Source of the DNA: Pleodorina starrii
Taxonomy: Eukaryota > Chlorophyta > Chlorophyceae > Chlamydomonadales > Volvocaceae
Assembly: GCA_030267565.1 (NCBI GenBank)
Contig: BRXU01000026.1
Coordinates: forward strand, 372,001 to 436,000
Direction: 5' to 3'
Length of the DNA: 64,000 bases
The notes beneath the pieces are model-generated. The model ran no database searches. It was not told where the DNA came from and was given only the letters and a program-made list of their open reading frames with translations. Positions 32,776 to 46,100 of this stretch are shown in pieces; positions within the stretch are counted from its first letter, which is position 1; each line of letters starts with the position of its first letter. The position numbers and the translations under genes were made by a program.

Positions 32776-34023
32776 CATCTCAACGCTCGACTTTACGATC
32801 CCAATACTTTCATAATTTACACGTCCTCTGAGCCATATGTACCGCACGATAACCAAGTTAGGCGCAGAAAGAGCGAGCGACTTGCGTGCGCACCAGCCGC
32901 CGGTGGTGTCAAGCACCGCAACGAACGCTTAACACCACAGGACGCGCGCGTGCCTGTAACATAAGATGTATCTGACTGGGCGGTTAACAGCGAGCCCACT
33001 ACCTCCATCCACAACAAGTAAGTGTCATGCCGCTTGCAGAGATAGAGTTGCGTGATGAATCAGCCTCGCACCCCTCGCGCCCGAAACGATACCACTACTA
33101 GACCAAACTCCCACGCAAAACTTCTCAAATATGTATAAAAAAACCAAAACTTGTAAAATAACCACCCGGATCGTTCCGCGCAACCGTGAAGCCCCTCATC
33201 ATAATAAGAGGCAGTAGCGGCGTCCCGCTTGGCTGGACGGAGTCATGCAGAGAGCATCATCATCTATCAGATGGGTGCTGTGCGCGTCGATTCCGTCCAA
33301 TAATAGGCCCGGGACCGTGGTGCCAGTTTCCTCGCTGGAAGCTGCCGTGAGAAAATAAAGGGCGGAGCGAGCGAGCCTGCATGCTGTGCCAGACCGGACG
33401 TCGGGGAGTTCGTATGGCAGCGACCGATGCAGCTGCACATCTATCGCTCCAGGTGTACGTACATGTGTCGCGGGCGGAGGTGTCGCGGTGTGACGACACC
33501 GGAACAAAGATGCATGCCGTGGTGATTGGCGTTGGGTGATTTTAGTATGCACCCGGTATATATGGGACAGTTCTGCGGGGGCGGGTCATGATAGCAATAA
33601 TGGCGGCACCTACCGCATTTCGGGTTTCTGAGACTTCCCCAGCCATGGGTGCACCCACCCTTGCGCAACTTTGGCACATAATTACCGCACACAGTTTAGG
33701 GCTGCGCGACGATAGACCGCCCGTGTGTTAATACGGTAATCGCAGTCACAACTAATAACCAGGTTCGAGGTCCGAACTGACAGATACATATAACCTGGGC
33801 TAATATTAATAATAATAAGCCACGCACTGAGGCAGCTGCAGTTGGTAGATGGTATTTGTTAATAATCAAGCAAGGATCCGCAATCCATCTTGCCCTCCGC
33901 AGCAGGCAGCATATCGATATAGCTACACCCGCCCGCTACATATAAGAGAAACACGCAGGCATGGCTCCAGCAGCTGACAGGTATAGACTCCATCATTGCT
34001 TGCTTGGGTATACGTGGATTGCG
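32776..34023. repeat. 3' flank of the M60-like gene, duplicated at 61740-62977
   Basis: This stretch and 61740-62977 align nearly throughout with scattered substitutions and small indels. Both contain GATGTATCTGACTGGGCG, CAGTAGCGGCGTCC and GAGGTCCGAACTGACAGATA. A minus-strand TGTAA (forward TTACA) at 32815-32819 is preserved in the other copy and could be the poly(A) signal. No coding content. Confidence 0.85.
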
Positions 34024-37000
34024 CTAGATAGCGAAGGGGTTTCGAGTCCAAGTCGGAAGCGAAGCCAGCGCGTTCCGTGTGCTCTGGCTGACGGGGAATC
34101 CCCATTTGGTGTAGAAGGGAACCAGGTTAACGCCTGAGGAGCGAGGCAGCAGGCGGGGTGAGGCATCAGCGGGAACGCGCGCAGGGCGGGCTGTGTGAGC
34201 GGATGCGCAATTACGTAAATGGTGACAGCTGGTAGATGGGACGAACTGCTGGCACAATCAATGGGCGGGCGAGGCGTGCAACAGGGACGTGAAGGAAGAC
34301 AGGCGAGCATAACGCGGGATGTGTTGTAGAATTTCCGATTAGCCACAGTGTCCTCGCTCTTGCCACGCAGGCGTCCCCCGCCCAGGTACGGACAGCTAGC
34401 AACCATTACTGTGCATGCATATGTGCTGCTGGGGTGGAGGTAGGGGTGGTACACTCAGGTCGTAAGCAATTGAGGCTACACGCGAACAATGGCCTTGGTT
34501 AGAAGGGGGATAAATGGACCTAGATAAATGGCTGGCCCCACACACGCGCCCATATCATTTATAACGATAGATAAATGCAAGCCGTATGGCGGAGTACGTA
34601 ATAGGCTGACCGTACGTATGCACGACTACAAAACAGCGCTGGGCAACGCCTGCAACAAATGAATAAATAAATGCAATAAATGCAGGCGAGGCACCCAGCC
34701 AGCCACGCACCTGCCACTTTGCTCGAAGTTTGGATCCATGTCTGCACGTTGTCACCATCTGGCAATGTGTTGTTGAACTTCTGGTACGCAGCGTTCATCT
34801 TGCGGTAGAACTCCCAGCCGAAGCCCTCCTTCAGCTGCGTGTTTGATTTGTATGTGCGTGTACGTAAGATTGGGCGTTTGATTGTGTGTTGGGTTTGGGC
34901 ATTTGTGGGGCAGCCGGACGGTTAGGTTATCAGCTGGGGGCGCATGATGAATGCGTGACGGGATAGATGGGTGAATGTGCCGGCGAGGAACACCGTAGGA
35001 TGGTGTTACTTGTGATACGTGATGATGACACTAAACGTAAAACCTTGCTTGGCAGCAGGCCGGTGGGTAGCTAGGTGGGCTTCTTTCATTCTGTAGATCT
35101 GTACATGCATACCAAGTCACTCCGATGCGCATTGACGTAAATGCGTATCTTTCATGATCCATCGTTACATCGATGAATCCCACATATATACGCGCGTTGC
35201 GTCTTCGTGCCCACCCACCCACCCTCCGTCCAGGCACACAACGCGGCCACAAACCTGCAGATACGTGTCGAGCGCCACCCACACGTCCCAGTCCGAAGCC
35301 CAATTGGCGCCCTTCGCAAAGTAATCAGCGCGGATCAGGGCACGGCCCTCCGGAGACACGTTGGGCCAGTTGTCCCAGGCCGTGTTCGGTACACCGGTCT
35401 TCTCCTGGCCGGGGTGGGTGGCGCGCGGGTGGTGGGGGAGGAGGTATGCGTATGTGTATGAATGTGTATGTGGGCGTGTACGCGGCAATGGCGGGTGCGT
35501 GTGTGGGTGATGGGGTTTGGTGGAGGTGTGCGTAGCTAGGGTTGTGCCTGTGGGCTTGTCCTGGCTGGGCGGCGGGCTAGAAGCGTATCTTGTGATGCAT
35601 TAGGATAGCCGTCCGTCTATCTACTGATCTGGCATTGCCGGAAGGCGTGATACGTACGTACACCAGCCAGTGTGGGGCGGGATGCAACTGCAATCGATGC
35701 TCACCAGAGCGTACATGGTCCACAGATTGTTGAAGCTCTCCCCAGTGCCGCTGAACTGCATGTCGGCCCACTGGTGGTTGTGCCCCAGCTCATGGTATGG
35801 GCCCCACGCGCCCTTGATCTGCGCGTGTCCATGCAATTCGTCTGTTGATAGGTGCACGAATCAAAAGTGCAAACTGGCACAGCACGACGCCCATCATCAA
35901 GCAAGGCAGAACGCAACCCTGTAGCCTGTATGGCATACATGTATATATGCATGTATGTCACACAGTCTACAGGGTTCAAATCCATGGAGGAGGTATATAT
36001 GTGCCAGCAACCAACGGTGCAACGATCCGTCCCTCTGGATGCGCACGCACGCCCAATAATTCACGAACAGCCCTCAACAATTCATTCCGGCGGCTGGCAA
36101 TGGCGCACGTAAACGCGCAAGGTCGTACGTTTTATGCAGTAATAATATCTGGCAGTACAATTGATAAGTGCGAGCCCTACGAAATTTTCCGCCGTCCATC
36201 TGTCCAGAGAACATTAGGAGGTGGCACGCGAGGCTGCCTCAGTCTCCCTCCTACCCTTGATGATCCAACGTATACATACTTCATACCGACAACGAACTCA
36301 ACCCACGCAAGCAACTCGACCTCACCTGAAGCTGCTTCAGATTGGTCATTTCCTGGAGGCATACATACCATACAGGGGGCGATTGGGCCATGGCGCGCGG
36401 CGCGCGGGGATGGGGCGGCGGGGCCTTAGCTTAGGTCCCCGAACGAGGGTGGGGGCTGGGGGGTACCGTAGCGTTATTTGGCTCGATCTATCGCCCCAAA
36501 TGAGACATTCAAACAGTCGCCCGCACGCGCGCCCGCCCGCCCGTGCACCCCGCCTCTCAGACCTGATGGACTTCCGGGTAGTCGTATGCCATGATGGGGT
36601 AGCCCGAGTGCATCCAGCCGCCGCCAATGTCCGCATCCACCAGGAAACGCTCTGCAGGTAGCGAGGATGGAACGAACGATTTCTTAAGAACAAATGATTA
36701 CGTCTCAGGCAATGAGAACAGGAACGTCTTTTGTGCACATGTGCCGACGCGGCTGCGTCCTGCTGCGCTGTGATTGTTACAGCTAGCTGCCCACGCAAAT
36801 GAAAGACTCGCGCGAATGAAACAGGATTCGATCGATGCGGGCAGGCTTGCTTGTTATCTTCCTTGATATAAATATTTGCACGCAATTGGGACGGCCTAGC
36901 TATCTGCCCACCTGCCCGAGCCCGGTCCGTAGGTATGTTGGCCAACCAAGCCATGTTATCCATTACCAGGTTCCAGTGGTTCAACAAATTGACGGGGTTG

Positions 37001-37110
37001 ATGAGGTTGCGGATGGCCTGTTGGGGACCATAGATAGATAGGTAGAAAGGAAGAAAGAAAGAAGATAGATAGATAGGTATGAAGATAGATAGGTAGATAG
37101 ATAGATAGAC

Positions 37111-37141
<31 letters not shown>

Positions 37142-40100
37142 CAGATAGATAGACAGGTAGATATGTAGACAAGAAAGGGATGAACGAAACTGCTTCATGT
37201 ATGGTGAGCGCAAACGAAAGTTGGGTGGTGCGTGAGACACGGGTACATGCACACCGGCCGCCGCTGAGGGCAGCAACCGTAAATAGAAGGACAGAGCGTG
37301 CAAAGGTGAGGTGCGAGTATTTATGTATGAGTCCAATTATTGCGCTTTGTCGTCAGTGCAGTCAGAGCTCCCGTCATGCTGTTCTCATTCTCAGCGGCAG
37401 GTATTGATCTGACATCACTACGTACACAGCATCCCGGTCATAATCCACGCACGCACCGCGGATGGCAGCATAATGACGAACTTGCCGCTGTCCAGCTCAG
37501 CCCAGGGTCCGGGGTAAAAGCGGATGATGTTCCTCCAGTCGGCCTGTGTAGGGACGGGCATGCATGAACGTGCGTGTGCGTGTGCAGCGCCGCCAGGGTG
37601 CAGCCGACATCCCGCCGCCGGCGACTCAATCGATCCGGGCCTCATCTAAGTATCAATCATCAGGCAGCAGCTGCCAGCAGTCATCATGCGCTCGATCGCC
37701 CCGTCAACTTAACGCAGTATCGCCAATGCGACGCACCGCTTTGGTTTCGCCGAGCTTGAAGTACGGCGTTTGTACGACGTTTGAGATGGTGACCTGCACG
37801 CGATCGAGGTGCGCATGTCATGCATGCATGGGGCCGTCAGACTTCACTCCATAATTTGTGTACCAGTAGTGCGTGCGTGGGCGGTACGTACGTACGAAAT
37901 GTGCGCTACAAGCCCAGTCAGGCACAGCGCAGCTAATAAGAACAATCGGAGGAGTCCGTGCAGCGTACTGTATGCTTATCCTACCTTCATTGTCGTACTA
38001 CGTGTAACCCACCTTTTTCTATTTTTTGGATTGCAAATAATGGAAGGAATTCGAGTTATCGGGATTCGGAGCCGCGCAATCCCCCACTACCTCCTCCCAT
38101 TCACTGCCCCCCTGCGATCTGCTGCCGCCCTCGCTGCCCTCCGTCGCCTCGGCTCTCGGGCCGGCCCCCGCGTGCACTTGCCACTGGACCCGGCGGCTAC
38201 GGCCGATGCCGTGGTGGCTGCCTGGCAGAGATTCTCAAAAATTGCACACCTCCTACACTCCGCCTGATTCTCTCGGAACAGGATAATGCCTACACGTTTC
38301 CCGCGACTCCGCCTGACTCTCTCGAAACATTCGTTTATTCATGCGCGACGATATCCTAAGGATAGGGTTAGTCAAGGATAATGCCTATAATGACGAGCCC
38401 CGGGATTATTCTTGACGTAGCCATGTTCGAGCGGACCGACGGCTGGCTGGGTTACGTAACCCATTAAAGAAAGGCCTACCACCACATTGCCCAGCTTGGA
38501 GCCCGGAGGCACCAGAACGAAGACCAGTCCGCCCAGCGGGTTGCCGGCGGTGGTGACGGTGGAGTTGAGCGCAAAGCGTGTGAAGGCAATGGGCACACGG
38601 AACCATTGTTCCTTCCCCGTGAGGTCGTCCGTGTGGGCGCCGATCTGCGTGCGGCGGGTACGAATGAACGACGATGTATGGCGCGCGTACATACGCCGTT
38701 CAGTGGCGGTGCGGTTAGAAGCGGGCAGCTGTATGAAACCCATACGAATAAGTGAATGAACATCCGCGGGTGCGTCAATTAGAACGAAACAATTTTGCGA
38801 GCTGGGCCCGCCAAACTATTACCCACGTACGCTACGCCACACCGCCAACCAACATACCGCATCCCTTCAATCCCGGCACCAAGGTTTTCCGTCCGTGCAC
38901 ACACGCGTGTATCCGTCGGCATTGGATTATCTAGCGCGCTTGGTTACATACGTAAGTTCGTACCGTGTCCGCTCATCTACGTGCGTACCTGCACTTGCAG
39001 CCCCTGCTTGACTGCTGTGGGCGTCCTGAGGGTAATAGTGATCAGTTGGCCAGGTGGCGCGTAGACGCCCGTGGAACGCCATACGGGCTCATTCCATCCG
39101 GCGTAGTCAAACTTGTACGGCGGGCGGTTGTAGGTGCCGTTGATGGTTATGTTGACACTGATCCTTGAGGCGTTGGTAGGGACAGCGCCGGGGTAGGACG
39201 CCGCGGAGAGGGAGGCTCGCAAGCCCGCAATGTCACCACGACGAATCGCCGCAACCTCAATCGCCACCTTTTACAGTACAATTCAAAAAGGGACACACGC
39301 AACAATGCACATGGTGCCTGGAACAGAAACACTTGCGATTGTATATATGTATATATGTATGTACTACTGAAAGCTACAATAATTACGCAGTGGATCCACT
39401 CCCTCCCTCCGGAGGGACACTCATATCATCAAGCAACAGCAGTTAAGGCAGAGGATCCAGCGCAGCGGGTGCATCTTCTACTGAGCGAGGCCAATAGGCA
39501 TACATGCATATAACATTACCACTTGCGTTCATATCGATTAGTAAATGCGGCGACGGGGCTGATCTCACCCACAAAACGTATGGCGGGTATGGCAGCACAT
39601 ACACGTGTATCTCCTACCGCTACCTCCTTAACAACGTTCTAGGAGCGACATACATAAGATCCCGTTTGAAGCTACGTACGCAGATTGGCATATCGATTTG
39701 GAAACCCAGGGGCACCCACGCACGCATCTCACGTCCAAAAGGTTGCCGGGGTAGCCATTCTTGGAGTCCAGGGGGCTGCTCGGGCCAATTCCGCTGCCCG
39801 ATGCGTTTGCGCGCGCCGCATCCAGCAGGGGCCACACGGCGTCGAGGCCAGACGCGGCGGCGTTCGCCCGAGATGGCAACGACTTTGCGAGCGCGTTCAG
39901 TGCCGTGTTGGCTGCAGGTGCGTGGTATGTAAGTGGGGTATGATGCATGGTCGTTACGTAATTGTAATTGTCCATGCGAAGCGAGGGGGGCGAGGGAGGG
40001 GGAGCGACGGCGTCGCGCGGCAGCAGATAGGCGGCAGGAGGCGGCAGCGCACGACAGCAGATGGCAATCGATATATTGAGACTGTGGCCATGTACGAATG

Positions 40101-43100
40101 CGTCTATGGAGAAGCTCGCGGGGCTTCCTTCGCTTCGTAATGCCCACCGTACGTAATGAGGCAGGTCCTGCATGCAACATTGGTACGCGTGCATGGATCC
40201 ATGGATTCATGGATCGATCAAGGCACGGCACATCCATTCCGGCCGCTGCTGCCCTACCTCGCTCTCAATTGCACTCAAAACACACACATACCAAGGCATA
40301 TACCAACAATGTTATTACACTAGCCTCCTTATTTCGCCTCAACTAAGCGCATCCTGGCCGACCTTCTCGGCCGCGGCAAACGCGACAATTTCTCGATCGT
40401 AAAACAAAATGCTGAGATAGGATAAGCCATCATGGCTGAAAACGGACGGGCGCGGACCTCCGCGCCCCAACAGCGTTCAAATGGACGGGAGGCAGCTCCA
40501 GCAAATCGCTCACAGCGGCCCCAGGCCGAGAGGAAATACATTGACAGCGAGGAATTGAAGGGAAGGCTTCCGGCGGGCGCCCAGCTCTTCCTCGAGCAGG
40601 ACGTCGTCACGTTCGAAGTCAATTGGCCGCCCGGCTCCGACCCCGCGGACATTCACGCCCAGCTGTTTGGGCCGCTGGGCAAGGCCCTCACGGGCACGTT
40701 ACGCGTTCTGGTACCGCCCGAGGAGGCTGGGACCGCGCTTGGGCCGCGCATCAGCAGGTGCCCCCAACGCAAACTCCCCAGCGGCGCCACTATGCAAGAA
40801 ATCAGCGTGATGCTCAGGAAAGGCGGGCTGGCACAGCTCGCCACCTCGCCAGCAGTCAGGCGGGGACGCCTCCAGCTGGGATCAGTCCGACTCCTGCCCA
40901 GCGACCCGGCAGTGGAGGTGCAGCTGCCCATTTCAAATCTGCACAAGGTGGAGCGCTCCGTGTGGGAGATCAAGGGCATTCCCGTCAGCCTAGAGCCTGG
41001 CGCCATCCCCGAGTTCCTGGCCATGGCCTATTCAACCCCGCGGCGCACCTGGGACAAGACGGAATTCCAGGAGCCGGCGGCCAACGTGATGGCGGATACC
41101 TGGCGATTCAAGCTGGCGTGGGGTACCCCCGGCCTACCGCGTGAAACGCAGTATGACTTCGGCCGATCGGGCGTGGTGGCCCAGTCCGGCACGTTGGAGG
41201 CGTACCGGCTGACGCCAAAAGATCAGGAGGGGCCGTTCATCATGCCCTGTAAACCGCCGCCACGGAAGGAACTGGCGCGGCAGATGCAGCAGCTGCACCA
41301 GTGGCGACAGCAGCATCAAGCCCCCCAGCCCGCAGCCGCCCCAGCCCAGCCAGGCCCCTCGGGCAGGATGCCGCCACCGTACGCAGCGACCGTACAACGA
41401 ACCAGATGGGGCCCGGAACCCGAGGTGGGAGCAGGAATGCAGCACATGGGTACGGGCACCACGCCCGGCATGACCCCATTCATCCCACCCCCGCCCGCGC
41501 CTCCGGCATCAGCCAACATCACCGCCACCACAGCCGGGGCCAGCACATGGGCCGCAGTGGCGGCCGCGGCCCCCAGGCTCCCCACCCCTATGGGGGCAAA
41601 CCAGGCAGCTGCTGCAGCCAGGGCCCCACCGGTCACCGTGACCAGGAGTGGTACAACGACCGACCCCCAGCAGGCCGCGCCGCCACAGCAGGCCCCACCG
41701 CCACCGCGGATACAGCCGCCACTGCGGGCGCCATCCCCGCCGCGGGCCCCGCCGCTTCAGCAGGCCCCACCGCCGCCGCGGGCGCCGCCGCCACCACCAG
41801 CCCCACAGCTGCAGGCCCAGTCACCGGCGCAGGCCCAGCTGCAACAGATGCTGAACCCTCCGCCGCCGCAGGCCCAGCCACGGATACGGGACCCACCACC
41901 GCCACCGACTCTACAGCCGCAGCTGCCCTCGGCTCCACAACCGGACCCCACGGCGGCGGCAGCCCAAAAAGGAGTGGAGGCACAAGCCGACTCCATGGCG
42001 GCGAGACAGGACGCCGACACCCGCATGGAGGCGGCCAACACGTCAACAGCAGCGGTAGCAGCAGTGCCGCAGGAGCGAGGACCATCGGCTGCAGCAGCAG
42101 CTACAGCCCCCGCCTTCTGGTTCACGGCAGGCCGTACGGGGGCAGGCAGCGGGCGAAAGCCTACCGGGGGCAAAGCCAGGCAGCAGCCACGGCAGGGACG
42201 CACACAGCCCGACCAGGGCCCGGCAGGCCCCGAGGCCCCAAAGCGGAAGCGGCGACGGCTCGAGCACCTGCCCGAAGCGGAGCGAGCCGAGCGGAACAGG
42301 GCGCAAACACAGAAGGCCCTGGAGACCCGCAGGAGGAACACGGAGGAGCGGAAGGCCCAGAAAGCAGCAGAGGAGGCCACGGCACAGTTAACCGCAATGC
42401 TGGCGACCGGCAGCCAGGCCCAGCTGTCGGACGGATCGCAGATCCCCAGCCTGCAGCTGCAGATGACGGCTGGAGACCCGCCCGCCATCGAACCCCACAC
42501 CCAGCAGGAAGTTGCCCAACGAGATCGGCAGCAGCTGAGCGCCCACGGGCCAGCATCAGGGCAGGAGGACGAGGAGGAGGAAGAACCCACCCCCACCGCC
42601 ATGGAGGCGGCCCACCCCAACTAGATGCCAATCAGGGGGACGGGAAGAAACCAGCAGCGGAACGCTGTGCACGGCCACCCACTCCGGATCGCCACGCACA
42701 ACATGCATGGGCTGCTGGCGTCGCATGGGAACCGTCTGCAGGCAGCAGTACGGCAGTGGGCAGAGCTGCGTCTGGATGTGGTGTGCCTACAGGAGACCCA
42801 CCATACCAACATCCAGCACCAGTGCCTCTTTGAGCGGGACCTACGCCACGCAGCGATGCAGGCGCACACCCAAGGTTGGCGCGTAGCGGCGTACTCGTGG
42901 TCTGGCTCGACCCACACGGCGGGGGTCCTCACCCTCGTTCGGCAAGGGCTCGCGGCAGCCCTGGAGCCGCCACCGGCCGCAACCCTCCCAGCATGCGCGC
43001 GGGGCCGGTTCACCGAGTGTGTGCTCCGTTGGGGGGGCCACCGCCTGCATATCTGCAACATCTACCTTCCCACGGGCTCCACCGCAGTGGCAGCGGATAC

Positions 43101-46100
43101 ACGACGCCTTTTGTTCAGCAACATTCTCGCTGCCAAAGCGACGCGTGTTGCAGCCGCAGACAACGACACCACCCTCATCTGGGCGGGCGACTTTAACTTC
43201 GTGGAGGACCCGGAGCTGGACTCGTCAGCGGGCCCAGGGGGCCGTCGAGGGGACGGGCCGATAGCGGACATGAGACGGCAGGCGGGCCCCATCATGGTTG
43301 ACACCCACCGACACCTCCACCCCCAGCGCCGCGACTTCACCCACCTGTACCGCGCGCCCATCCCGGGGGGCTCCCGCCTCGACCGCATCTACATCAACCA
43401 ACCCATGCTGCCGTACATATGCCACACCGCCATCACCTTCCACACACCGTCAGACCACAGGATCGCGGTGCTGCACCTGCTGCCACGCCGGAGTGAGGAG
43501 CGGGGCCCAGGCATCCGGCGCACCCGCCTGGCCTTCACGGGGCACGAGGACCTCGCAGCCAGCATGGACGCCTGGATCCGCAGCCAGTGCGCGGAGGCGC
43601 CCTCTGCCGAGAACAATCCGGCAGGCCTGATCGCGTGGTGGCCGGGCTTCAAACGCCGCCTCGCCAGCCTGGCCCACCGGCTCAACAAAGCAGCACAGCA
43701 ACGCAGGCAGCGGCCCGGCACCCGTGCCCGGGAGGCACTCACAGCGGTTCAGCTGGCCCAGCAGGCAGTTGATGCAGCGCCCACAGCACCCCAGCCGCTG
43801 CAGCAATTAGCGGAGGCACAGGCGGCCTTAGCCAGGGCACACCAAGAGGACGGCCGCAAGGCAGCGAAAGAAACACGCGCCCATTGGCTCCGGGCGGGTG
43901 AGCGGGCCGGCCCCGCCCTGACAGCATTCCTGCAAGCCCAGACGGCCGAGCAACAGCCCGCCCCAGTCGCGCTCCAAGCACGCACCGGTCGCCTGGTCAC
44001 CAATCCAGCACAACTGCCGCAGGTCGTAGCGGATTTCTGGGCCGAGATCTGCCGGACACCCACTTTCGTCAGCCCCGATGCTCGACAGGCGGTGCTAGCA
44101 CAGCTGTCTGCGGCCAACATCAGGCTCCCCACTGAGGCGGATGAGCAGCTGGGCTCCAAAACCATCACAGCAGCAGAGCTGCGAGTCGCGCTGGTCAAGA
44201 GCCAGCCCGGCAAGGCACCAGGATGGGACGGCATCCCAGCCGACCTGTACCGCAAGTTCTGGTCCGCCATTGGCCCCACCATGGCCGGCCTATGCAGTCT
44301 CCTGGCCGGCCACCCATCGGCCGGGGGCTTTGGCCTGCTACCGCTCTCCCAACACATTCGCGCGCGCCACGCGGTCTGGGCCGTGCGCTTCATGGCGCAG
44401 GCTATGCCGACGGCAGGAGATGGGGAAGGGGGTGTGGGAGCTGAGGCGGCCGCGGAGGCAGGCGGGGATGGCGGGGGGGCAGTGGCAGCCGGCAGTGAGG
44501 CCAGGGTCCTACACCCTTGGATCCGCACACTGTCCGCCTACCTGGAGCTCGTCCACCCCGCTTTCCAGCCGTGGGCCCTGACAACCGCCCGGGCCACGGG
44601 GCCCTGGCTCGGCGGCAGCGACCTGCCCGCCGACATCAGCCGGATCGTGGGGGCCCTGGGGCACCTGCCACCACCGGAGGACATTGGCAGATCTCCGCTG
44701 GTGCCCGGCGACTGGTGCTGGGGGGCCGCGCTGTGGGGCAACCCGCTGCTGCCCAACGCCGCCAACGACGCAAACATCGTGGCCGTCAGCCGTCGACCGG
44801 GCCTGGAAGCATACCATGCGGGGCTAACGTCATGCAGGAAACTGCGCACGGTAGGAGACCTGGTACGGGTATGGGTGACACTGGACGGCAGCCAAGCCAC
44901 CACCCTCCAAGGAGCGGCCTGGCATGAGTGGGCCCGGGAGCACCTCGACCCAGCCGCGACCCCAGCCCAGCTGCAGGACAAGGAAACGGCCCGTGCAGCT
45001 CTGGGGGCCTTGCATAACGATATCAGCCCGGCCTGGCTGGAGGCAGCGGGTGTGGTGGAGACCAGGCTACAGCAGCAGCGGCAGCAGGCGGAGGCGGAAG
45101 GACTCCAGCAGCAACAGCAACCGCCGGCACCGCCACCGCCAGTTTGCGCGCAGGTGATGGCCATGATCGTCGGGCGACTGGGGTGGCGCCTTCCCGGGGG
45201 AACGGACGCAGTGCCGCTCCGCCGCCTGACGGTCAGCCAGGCGACACAACTACAGGACGGGCCGGCCAGCGAGCGGCGAGTGGCTTTGGTCACCGAGTTT
45301 GTGCGGGAGGCCCTGAGCACGCCGGAGAACCAGGCGCCTCCCCACCTCGCCGCCGAGCTCAGCCGTTTCCGGGCAACCCAGGCACGCCTGTGGTCCGGAG
45401 TGCGCTGGGAGAACGACAACAAGGAGACTATGTGGCGCCTAGCGGTGGACGGCGTACCCCTGCCTGGCAACACACACCTGGCCCGGGTGCCCATTGAGGC
45501 GTGCGGGTGCGGGGCCTATGGGGAGGCCGATGCCGGCCGACCCTGCTCCCCGCGACTGCACCACTTCTGGGAATGCCCGGTCGCGAGGGCCGTTCGGGAG
45601 CAGATCGACCGGCACCTGCCACCCCCCCAAGCAGCAGCGGGGGCCACCACCACCCGGCAGCAACTCTGGCTCGCCCAAGCGCCACCTGGGTGTGAGCAGG
45701 CCCCCTGGGACGTGATCGCCCTAGCGGCGCTGTCCGCCATGGAAGTCGGAAGGTGCTGCCTTCGAGCAGCAACCCGAAGGCAGGGGCGGGATGGGGCCGC
45801 AGCAGCGACGGGGCAGCAGCAGCAACAGCAGCAGCAACAGGTGCAGCCCCAGCCAGAGCAGCCCCAGCGACAGGGACCGCGCCAGCGGGCCATCACCGAC
45901 TTCTTCGCCCGGGAGGGAGGGGCAACACAGCAGGAGGGACCCGCGCTGAACGCCCCCGCGGGTGAATCACCGACGCAGGAAGCAGGGGCCGGAGAGGTGG
46001 CGGCGGGGGAAGCGGCGGCGGCAGCAGTAGGGGCAGCAGCGGCAGCAGCGCGGGGTGCAGCCGAAGCCTCGCCGCTGGACCGGGCGCGCGCCCGCGCGGT

